DNA from: Paracoccaceae bacterium | GTDB taxonomy: Bacteria; Pseudomonadota; Alphaproteobacteria; Rhodobacterales; Rhodobacteraceae | Direction of reading: 5' to 3' | Assembly: GCA_028285485.1 (NCBI GenBank) | Contig: JANQPC010000072.1 | Coordinates: 1-64,000, forward strand | DNA length: 64,000 nucleotides | Shown here: piece by piece, positions 58,327-64,000 of the stretch | Numbering within the stretch: position 1 is the first letter of the stretch | Layout of the letters: every line of letters starts with the position of its first letter | The notes under the pieces: generated by a model | What the model saw: the letters and a program-made list of their open reading frames with translations, nothing else | Databases searched by the model: none | What the model was told of the DNA's origin: nothing | Program-made: the position numbers and the translations under genes

Positions 58327-58450
58327 CCAGCTCCACCGGCGTTGTGACATCTTCCTGCGAGGGGCTGAGATCGCCCAGATAGGCATAGCCCACAAGCCCT
58401 AACCCTGCCAGAATGATGAGATAAAACAAATACTTGATAAGACGGCCCAT
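58316..58450 (-). CDS. 44-residue single-pass membrane protein
   Basis: A short gene on the minus strand: MGRLIKYLFYLIILAGLG at the N-terminus forms one transmembrane helix, followed by VGYAYLGDLSPSQEDVTTPV and LDGG. I remember near-identical small proteins in this location in other Rhodobacteraceae. GAGG lies five bases before ATG 58450. The stop overlaps the start of the secreted helical-repeat gene by 11 bases, implying translational coupling. Function unknown. Confidence 0.75.
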   Translation of the reverse strand: MGRLIKYLFYLIILAGLGLVGYAYLGDLSPSQEDVTTPVELDGG

Positions 58451-58604
58451 CTGCGCCTCGCCCATCTGCCTCGTGCCATAGCCCGCGGCCCTCGTCGCGC
58501 CGCGGCCCGCTCTGCGGCGGTTCTATAGCCGATTATATATGGTCTTTTCGGTAAGATCACGCCATTCACGGGCAAATCGATCAAATAACAGGCGGCCCTT
58601 TGCC

Positions 58605-59156
58605 GTGGAACACCGGCTTTTGAAGACCGTCGTCATCGTGGGCATGATGGGGGCGGGGAAAACGGCGATCGGGCAGGCGCTGGCCCGGCGCCTTGATGTG
58701 CCCTTTCGCGACAGTGATGCGGAGATTGAAACGGCGGCCGCCGCCAGCGTTTCCGAGATCTTTGCGCGCGATGGCGAGGCGTTCTTCCGCGATAAGGAAG
58801 CGCAGGTGATCGCACGGCTTCTGACAGGCGCGCCGGGCATACTAGCCACCGGCGGCGGCGCATTCATGCGCGCCGAAACCCGGGCGCGGGTGAGCGCAGA
58901 GGCGGTTTCGGTCTGGCTTCGGGCGGATCTGGAGCTGCTCTGGGCGCGCGTGCGCCACAAAACCACGCGGCCCTTGCTGCGCACCGCCGATCCCAAGGGC
59001 ACTCTGGCCAGCCTCTATGAGGCGCGCACCCCGGCCTATGGCGATGCGGATCTCGTGGTGGATGCGCAAAAGCGCTACTCGATCGAGGATATGACCGATC
59101 GGGTGATCGAAGCGCTTCTGGGCCGGCCCGATGTGCTGCAAAGCGGGGCGGTATGA
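58605..59156 (+). CDS. aroK: Shikimate kinase
   Basis: A 183-residue P-loop kinase that phosphorylates shikimate in the chorismate pathway. Walker A GMMGAGKT is at 13-20, shikimate-binding DSDAEIE follows, then GDGEAFFRDKE-type RDGEAFFRDKEAQVIARLL, GILATGGGAFM and RPLLRT (lid). The start is uncertain: GTG 58605 (MEHRLLKTVV) is chosen, a TTG at 58620 is possible, and ATG 58539 overlaps a TATATA that looks like a -10 element. The aroB start overlaps the stop. Confidence 0.93.
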   Translation: MEHRLLKTVVIVGMMGAGKTAIGQALARRLDVPFRDSDAEIETAAAASVSEIFARDGEAFFRDKEAQVIARLLTGAPGILATGGGAFMRAETRARVSAEAVSVWLRADLELLWARVRHKTTRPLLRTADPKGTLASLYEARTPAYGDADLVVDAQKRYSIEDMTDRVIEALLGRPDVLQSGAV

Positions 59157-60268
59157 GCGAAACGGTGCATGTGCCGCTGGGCGATCGCGCCTATGACGTG
59201 CGGATCGGGCCCGGGCTGATCGCCCGCGCGGGCGAAGAGATCGCGCCGCTGCTGGCCCGCCCCCGCGTGGCGATCCTGACCGATGAGACGGTTGCGGCCC
59301 AGCATCTCGGCCCCCTTGAGGCGGCGCTCTCCGTGGCCGGTATCGCCACCTCCGCACTTACCCTGCCGCCCGGTGAGGCCACCAAAAGCTGGGCGATGCT
59401 TGAGCGCAGCGTGGAATGGCTTCTGGCCGAAAAGATCGAGCGGCGCGATGTGGTCGTCGCACTGGGCGGCGGCGTGATCGGGGATCTGGCGGGCTTTGCA
59501 GCGGCGGTGCTGCGCCGGGGTGTGCGCTTTGTGCAGATCCCCACAAGCCTTCTGGCGCAGGTGGATAGTTCCGTGGGCGGGAAAACGGGGATCAACTCAC
59601 CCGCAGGCAAGAACCTTGTTGGCGCCTTTCACCAGCCTGCACGCGTGCTGGCCGATATCGATGCGCTCGCCACGCTGACCTCGCGCGATTTTCTCGCGGG
59701 CTATGGCGAGGTGGTGAAATACGGGCTGTTGGGCGATGCCGTGTTTTTCGAATGGCTTGAGGCGCATGGTGCGGCGGCGGTGGCGGGCGATGGCGCGGCG
59801 CGCGCCCATCTGGTGCGCCGGTCGGTGGAGATGAAGGCCGAGATCGTGGCGCGCGACGAAACCGAAACCGGGGATCGCGCGCTTCTGAACCTCGGCCACA
59901 CCTTTTGCCATGCGCTTGAGGCGGCGACGGGCTATTCTGATCGGCTCCTCCATGGCGAGGGCGTGGCGATCGGCTGCGCGCTGGCCTTCGATCTTTCCGC
60001 CCGGCTGGGGCTGTGCCCCCAGGAAGATCCCTCGCGCCTCAGCGCCCATCTCGCAGCGATGGGGATGAAGGCCGGTCTTGCCGATATCCCCGGGCCGCTG
60101 CCCGATGCCGATGGGCTTCTGGCGCTGATGGCGCAGGACAAGAAGGTGATCGACGGGCGGCTGCGGTTCATCCTGGCGCGGGGGATTGGCGCGGCCTTTG
60201 TGGCCGAAGAGGTGGATCCCGCGGCGGTGCGCGATCTGCTGGGCGAGGCGTTACGCGGGCGCGGCTAG
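59153..60268 (+). CDS. aroB: 3-dehydroquinate synthase
   Basis: A 371-residue NAD- and metal-dependent enzyme that cyclises DAHP to 3-dehydroquinate. The NAD site is ALGGGVIGDLAGFAAAVLRRG, the substrate loop is PTSLLAQVDSSVGGKTGIN, and metal ligands lie in GYGEVVKYGLL, LNLGHTFCHALE and LHGEGVAIGCALA. It is coupled to aroK by ATGA overlap, as in many proteobacteria. Confidence 0.96.
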   Translation: MSETVHVPLGDRAYDVRIGPGLIARAGEEIAPLLARPRVAILTDETVAAQHLGPLEAALSVAGIATSALTLPPGEATKSWAMLERSVEWLLAEKIERRDVVVALGGGVIGDLAGFAAAVLRRGVRFVQIPTSLLAQVDSSVGGKTGINSPAGKNLVGAFHQPARVLADIDALATLTSRDFLAGYGEVVKYGLLGDAVFFEWLEAHGAAAVAGDGAARAHLVRRSVEMKAEIVARDETETGDRALLNLGHTFCHALEAATGYSDRLLHGEGVAIGCALAFDLSARLGLCPQEDPSRLSAHLAAMGMKAGLADIPGPLPDADGLLALMAQDKKVIDGRLRFILARGIGAAFVAEEVDPAAVRDLLGEALRGRG

Positions 60269-60706
60269 GGCCGGGTGGCGCGCGCACGCGACGTGAAGGC
60301 GGGCCGGGCAGGGTGCGCCCCGAAGCTTTCCCGCGGGGTGACCCCCCGCTTGTATAAGCATCAGGTGTCTGCCCCACACGTCTGTACCTGTTTGCCTATT
60401 GTCTACCAAAGTATTGATTGTAATGAAAAGAAAGAGGATCAATAAGGCTGATTTCTGGTATTGAGGTTTGAGTTTGTCGTCTTTTTTGTAGCGGCTCTTG
60501 AGTTTCGCCAAGCATTCAGCAAGTCCGGGTTCGATAGGTGTCTCGGTTCATCGGCGGCCACGATTAGGCGGAGGCACTCCGCGCTTGTTTCCTCGCCAAC
60601 CTGTATGACGGCTATGCGGATTTAGCTGGCATTCGGAGTCACAATCTGAACAGCCTTTCTTTCGCCTGCCGTTCTCACTCGCCCATTAGTTAGCTAGAGT
60701 GACGAT
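60269..60706 (+). other. AT-rich gap at the left edge of a probable acquired segment
   Basis: This 438-base region has clearly more A+T than its neighbours from about 60360. Near 60335-60355 there is a GC hairpin (GCGGGG / CCCCGC). The minus strand keeps an open frame (about 60251-60540) with a Lys-rich then hydrophobic stretch, KLKSRYKKDDKLKPQYQKS, that may be the remains of a gene; its start is not visible. No att site or tRNA is seen. Confidence 0.45.
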
Positions 60707-61504
60707 ATGAATGAGCCGTCACCAGATTTGCAGGCAAATCCTTCCCTTCCGAAACCATTAGAGTCATCAATAGCCGAGCTCTACTCCGCTTTTCGCAACC
60801 GCAAGCTCTCAAAGGGTGGCCCGGACGCTTGCACTCAATGCTGCGCGTCTCCCGAAGCTATGGAACGCATTGCGGGTTCCGCCCCACAGCAGATTTCTTT
60901 CAATGATCTGAGCGAATATCATTGTGCTGCCAAAGGGGAAGGTGCTGCAGTGGATTTGACCTTTCTTTTGCCACGTACTCTGGAATTCGTAGCCACAGGC
61001 AGCGACCTAAAGTCAGCTGGTCTTTTCTCCTTGTTTGCTCGCTACTTCCCCCCAATGTGGGAGCTTTTAGATGACCGCGAGCGCGATGCGTTGCGAGTCT
61101 ACTTCCGTGAATTGATGCTTTGGCGTCTAACTGCGGATCCCAGCATTACCTGGGACTACGACCCATTTGAGATATTGGAAATGACAGCATCCGGCGGGTT
61201 CGACGTCGACCCGGTGCTTGATGTATTGTCCGACCCACCTGACACGTTGTCCGCCGTCGACACGATAACCGACTTGGTCCTTGATCATGTCGATTTCTGG
61301 AGGGATGGCCGCGGCTTCTACGAGGTAAGTGATCGGTGCTCCCGGCATATGCTTAGGCGACTTCGCGATGTCATCGCCTCCTCGAAGACAATCGGTCTGC
61401 TATCGCGCGCCGCTTTGGCCGATGGCGATGTTGGCCGAGCGGAGCGGGCGTCGCTCGCTCACCAGATTGCCGAACACGAAGCAAGAAAGCCAAGACCGGG
61501 TTAG
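60707..61504 (+). CDS. Orphan protein with Cys motif
   Basis: A 265-residue soluble, acidic protein. The N-terminal region has a Cys cluster (C42-T-Q-C45-C46) and an LLPRTLEF block at 88-95. I recall a widespread uncharacterised family with this pairing of C-x2-C, a short beta segment and F-L-P-R-h-L-E, but cannot name it. Codon use (TTA, AGA, ATA) differs from the neighbours and the gene is more AT-rich, so it is probably acquired. No good ribosome-binding site precedes ATG 60707. Confidence 0.6.
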   Translation: MNEPSPDLQANPSLPKPLESSIAELYSAFRNRKLSKGGPDACTQCCASPEAMERIAGSAPQQISFNDLSEYHCAAKGEGAAVDLTFLLPRTLEFVATGSDLKSAGLFSLFARYFPPMWELLDDRERDALRVYFRELMLWRLTADPSITWDYDPFEILEMTASGGFDVDPVLDVLSDPPDTLSAVDTITDLVLDHVDFWRDGRGFYEVSDRCSRHMLRRLRDVIASSKTIGLLSRAALADGDVGRAERASLAHQIAEHEARKPRPG

Positions 61505-62091
61505 GTCGACAGCGGCACGGAACACTACGCAGCAATTGCAGAGTGATAACGGAAACCGCCATTCGAGCACGACGCAGCATCCTGCAAATTGGGCTCGTAG
61601 CGGGCATCCCTATCTTCGTCCACGCCACCTTGGGAGCGCGTCAATGAGTGCCGCGGTAGCCAAGAGTGGCGGCCGGGATGGAGCCCGATCGCCGGTGGTT
61701 GCTCAACCCGGAAGGAAAGCCGGGGAGCGGGCTGGCCAGCGCTCTGGGAGGCGAGCCCCATCGCCCGGCCAGCGCTTTCGGTGGTTCAAGCCCGCCAGGT
61801 AAAGGCCCGCCGAAACTGAAATCTGTCATGCCGCAGTGGGCATCGTATCAGCGTGGCAGCGCACCGCGGTCTCCTCTGCTGTCGGTGGCTCAGGGCCGCG
61901 CTTTGGCGCGCCTATGGCGGCATCCGGCGCCTCGGTCGCGCCCGGCGCATAGCGAACGCGATGGGTGTCGTCTTGTGCGGCCAGAGAACGGGTGAGACGT
62001 AACGCGTCGCGCAGCTCCGCCGCCACATTTGATCGTTCAGCCGGTATGCGTTTGAGCCGTGCTTGCGCGCTGGGCGATTTCGCACAACGCC
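61505..62091. other. Right half of the probable acquired segment; patchy repeats, one doubtful frame
   Basis: This 587-base region contains imperfect direct repeats: GGCCAGCGCT at 61734 and 61767, GAGCCC-G/C-ATCGCC at 61681 and 61753, and CGGTGGTT followed by CAA-x-CCCG near 61692 and 61780. A tRNA-like T-arm is seen (61780-61796) but without a matching acceptor. On the minus strand a GTG-initiated frame at 62026-61826 gives 66 residues (MAAELRDALRLTRSL...) with normal codon use; it lacks a ribosome-binding site. Confidence 0.4.
61826..62026 (-). CDS. Possible small protein or gene fragment
   Basis: A 66-residue frame from a GTG at 62026. The sequence starts MAAELRDALRLTRSLAAQDD and is Ala/Arg/Pro-rich with no recognisable domain. 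Codon use is like that of resident genes, which argues for past or present coding, but there is no Shine-Dalgarno. It may be the 3' remnant of a gene cut by the insertion event. Low certainty. Confidence 0.25.
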   Translation of the reverse strand: MAAELRDALRLTRSLAAQDDTHRVRYAPGATEAPDAAIGAPKRGPEPPTAEETAVRCHADTMPTAA

Positions 62092-62571
62092 CTAGAACGG
62101 GATCTCATCATCCAGGTCACCGGCGGGTGCAGGGTTCTGGAACCCGCCGCCGCCACCGCGCGACTGATCTTCCATATACCCGCCGCCGCCGCCGCCATAG
62201 CCGCCGTCCCCGCCGCCGGAGCGGCCATCGAGCATCACCATGGTCGAGGTATAGGGGCGCAGCACCACCTCGGTCGAATACCGGTCCTGCCCCGACTGAT
62301 CCTGCCATTTCCGGGTTTCGAGCTGGCCTTCAAGATACACTTTCGAACCCTTGCGCAGGTATTGCTCTGCCGTCCGCGCCAGCGGTTCGGAAAAGATTGC
62401 CACCGAATGCCATTCGGTGCGTTCGCGCCGCTCGCCGGTATTCCTGTCTTTCCAGTTTTCCGAGGTTGCCACCCGCAGGTTGCACACCTTGCCGCCGTTC
62501 TGGAACGTGCGCACCTCGGGGTCGCGCCCGAGATTGCCCACGAGGATCACCTTGTTCACCGAACCTGCCAT
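62092..62571 (-). CDS. ssb: Single-stranded DNA-binding protein
   Basis: A 159-residue SSB. The N-terminal OB fold has [34 protein letters not shown] and [20 protein letters not shown] Gly-rich linker (about 110-150) ends in the acidic tip DDEIPF, which binds partner proteins such as RecO, PriA and exonuclease I. The ATG at 62571 (MAGSVNKVI) is the family start. It is divergent from the transglycosylase. No LexA box is visible upstream. Confidence 0.96.
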   Translation of the reverse strand: MAGSVNKVILVGNLGRDPEVRTFQNGGKVCNLRVATSENWKDRNTGERRERTEWHSVAIFSEPLARTAEQYLRKGSKVYLEGQLETRKWQDQSGQDRYSTEVVLRPYTSTMVMLDGRSGGGDGGYGGGGGGYMEDQSRGGGGGFQNPAPAGDLDDEIPF

Positions 62572-62739
62572 GCCATCACTCCCACCGATTCCGTTCTTGT
62601 TGGCCGCCAACCTACACTTCGGTGTTCGTGGTTAACAGGCCATGAAAGCGGGCGGGGCAGGGGCCGGGCCGATGCCTTGGCGAAGCCGCGGGGATTTGGT
62701 AACCATGTTGCCGGGGATGGGCTGCGAGGGGCCGTAGTG

Positions 62740-63330
62740 ATGAGAGTAATGATTGCCGCCGGATTGGCCGGCCTTGCTGGCTGCCTTGCGCTTCCGGCGC
62801 TGGCCGATGGGCTTAAAGTGTCTTCCAAGAACCGCGTGGAACTGTTCGAGCACCAGACCCGCGTGCTTGATACCCGAGCGCGCGAACAATATGCCGCCTC
62901 GGTGCGCCTGCAGCCGCCGCCCTTCGAAATCCCCGGCGTCTATAACGGCCCCGCCTTCACCGGCGGCTCAAGCCAGTATATACCCGCAGCCCGCGCCGCC
63001 GCGCGCCAGCACCGGATTCCAGAGGATCTGTTTTTGCGGCTCGTCAGCCAGGAATCGGGGTGGAACCCGCGCGCGAAATCGCACAAGGGCGCGATGGGGC
63101 TGGCGCAGCTGATGCCGCAAACCGCGCGGCTCTTGCGGGTGGATGCCTGGGATCCGCGGCAGAACCTTGAAGGCGGCGCGCGCTACCTGCGCGAACAGTA
63201 TGAACGCTTCGGCTCGTGGCGCCTGGCGCTTGCCGCCTATAATGCGGGCCCCGGCGCGGTGGAGCGCTATGGCGGCGTGCCGCCCTTCCGCGAAACGCAA
63301 GGCTATGTGCGCGCGATCCTCGGGCGGTAG
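62740..63330 (+). CDS. Lytic transglycosylase (SLT domain)
   Basis: A 196-residue exported murein transglycosylase. A signal peptide covers about residues 1-22. The SLT domain has the catalytic Glu E105 in [12 protein letters not shown], then [27 protein letters not shown] and AYNAGPGAV, all family motifs. It cleaves the glycan backbone with formation of a 1,6-anhydro product. GAGGGG eight bases before ATG 62740 supports the start. Confidence 0.9.
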   Translation: MRVMIAAGLAGLAGCLALPALADGLKVSSKNRVELFEHQTRVLDTRAREQYAASVRLQPPPFEIPGVYNGPAFTGGSSQYIPAARAAARQHRIPEDLFLRLVSQESGWNPRAKSHKGAMGLAQLMPQTARLLRVDAWDPRQNLEGGARYLREQYERFGSWRLALAAYNAGPGAVERYGGVPPFRETQGYVRAILGR

Positions 63331-63461
63331 CGGCTGCCGCTGATCCCAACGTCAGGCCGCGCGGACGGCGGGGCAGCCGGCAAAGCCCCTCCAGACGCTC
63401 CGCCCCGGCGCGCCGCAATCCCTGCGGCATCGCCGCGCGGGTGACATCCGGGGGCCGCTGT

Positions 63462-63491
63462 GGCAGATAGTTTAGTGTCAAACTATCTGCC
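63462..63491. promoter_or_regulatory. Perfect 12-base inverted repeat upstream of lpdA
   Basis: GGCAGATAGTTT and AAACTATCTGCC are perfect inverted copies with a six-base spacer AGTGTC. The right arm ends 17 bases before the lpdA start codon and just before the GAGGAGGGG ribosome-binding site. The symmetry (ATAGTTTAGTGTCAAACTAT) looks like a MarR- or GntR-type operator, or a leader hairpin. Confidence 0.6.
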
Positions 63492-63508
63492 GCAAGAGGA
63501 GGGGCCCG

Positions 63509-64000
63509 ATGGCCACCCAAGAGTTCGACCTTGTTGTGATCGGCGCCGGCCCCGGCGGCTATGTGGCCGCGATCCGCGCAAGCCAGCTGGGGCTGAAAAC
63601 CGCGATTGTCGAACGCGAGCATATGGGCGGGATCTGCCTCAACTGGGGCTGCATCCCGACAAAGGCGATGCTGCGCTCTTCGGAAGTGTTCCACCTGATG
63701 CACCGGGCCAAGGAATTCGGGCTGAAGGCGGACGGGATCGATTACGATCTTGATGCGGTGGTGAAGCGCTCGCGCGCGGTGGCCAAACAGCTGAATTCCG
63801 GCGTGGGCCACCTGATGAAGAAGAACAAGGTGGCCGTGGTCATGGGTGAGGCCACGCTGCCCGCCAAGGGTACGGTTTCGGTGAAAACCGAAAAGGGTAC
63901 CGAAACGCTGAAGGCCAAGAACATTATCCTGGCCACCGGCGCCCGGGCGCGGGAATTGCCGGGGCTTGAGGCCGATGGCGATCTGGTCTGGACTTACAAG
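63509..64000 (+). CDS. lpdA: Dihydrolipoyl dehydrogenase (partial, cut by window end)
   Basis: The first 164 residues of a dihydrolipoamide dehydrogenase, the E3 flavoenzyme of pyruvate and 2-oxoglutarate dehydrogenase complexes. The FAD-binding motif GAGPGGYVAAIRASQLG is at the N-terminus, the redox-active Cys pair is in CLNWGCIPTKAML, and NIILATGARARELPG is the second FAD contact. RBS GAGGAGGGG precedes ATG 63509. The gene continues past position 64000. Confidence 0.93.
   Translation, partial: MATQEFDLVVIGAGPGGYVAAIRASQLGLKTAIVEREHMGGICLNWGCIPTKAMLRSSEVFHLMHRAKEFGLKADGIDYDLDAVVKRSRAVAKQLNSGVGHLMKKNKVAVVMGEATLPAKGTVSVKTEKGTETLKAKNIILATGARARELPGLEADGDLVWTYK

Noticed and set aside
58539-58604. 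An upstream ATG for aroK giving a 22-residue extension
   Set aside because: The extension is not like the family N-terminus and the ATG lies in a TATATA stretch that looks like a -10 promoter element.
61780-61800. A T-arm that suggested a tRNA or tmRNA gene
   Set aside because: No 5' acceptor strand complementary to AGGTAAA and no D- or anticodon arm at the right distance; no tmRNA tag sequence nearby.

Overview
The window is high-GC alphaproteobacterial chromosome and most likely comes from a marine Rhodobacteraceae (Roseobacter-type) bacterium. Three things point there. The division and cell-wall (dcw) cluster has the alphaproteobacterial order, with lpxC, bamD and recN after ftsZ. There is a convincing DMSP lyase gene (dddP). 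Several small families typical of the group are present: paired DUF2484 proteins, an IalB-like protein, a DUF1127 protein and C-terminal Hint-type proteins. I see no rRNA, tRNA, CRISPR array, insertion sequence or prophage.

Layout. 1-3618: a membrane-anchored phosphodiesterase-type protein, dddP, a DUF3445 (heme-dependent N-demethylase family) protein and a small membrane protein. 3878-9106 (minus): a three-gene run of a PH-like membrane protein, an FMN alpha-hydroxy-acid (lactate-type) dehydrogenase and pyruvate carboxylase; uvrD faces away from it with an SOS box in the gap. 12103-13209: two degenerate Hint-domain proteins, then a strong terminator. 13272-13400 (minus): a small RNA with two hairpins that show CCUCCUCCC in their loops (CcsR/cuckoo type). 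13596: mrp/apbC.

15342-41629 is the dcw cluster: mraZ, rsmH, ftsL, ftsI, murE, murF, mraY, [SDR, AAA-type NTPase], murD, [L-lactate dehydrogenase, reversed], ftsW, murG, murC, two DUF2484 genes, a GNAT, murB, ddl, ftsQ, ftsA, ftsZ, lpxC, bamD, recN. Many genes overlap by ATGA, so they look translationally coupled. The long mraZ leader has five 10-bp-periodic MraZ-type boxes and an intrinsic terminator, the arrangement expected for the UpsM leader sRNA known from Rhodobacter sphaeroides. A perfect DnaA box lies upstream of ftsZ.

41764-49164: an MFS transporter, an Ala/Pro-rich membrane protein, a lactonase-like metallo-hydrolase, a Gfo/Idh/MocA oxidoreductase, a Tat-exported DUF882 (M15-like) protein and a YcbB-like L,D-transpeptidase. 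49195-51797: an lpxD-acp-ketosynthase cassette with a hairpin over the lpxD ribosome-binding site. 51898-60268: a Lys/Ala-rich histone-like protein, an Lrp/AsnC regulator, DUF1127, an IalB-like protein, a CNNM/CorC protein, xerD, a helical-repeat secreted protein, a 44-residue membrane protein, aroK and aroB.

60269-62091 is the only stretch that looks acquired: it is more AT-rich, holds one orphan gene and has patchy repeats. The window ends with ssb, a lytic transglycosylase and the start of lpdA, which has a 12-bp perfect inverted repeat just upstream.
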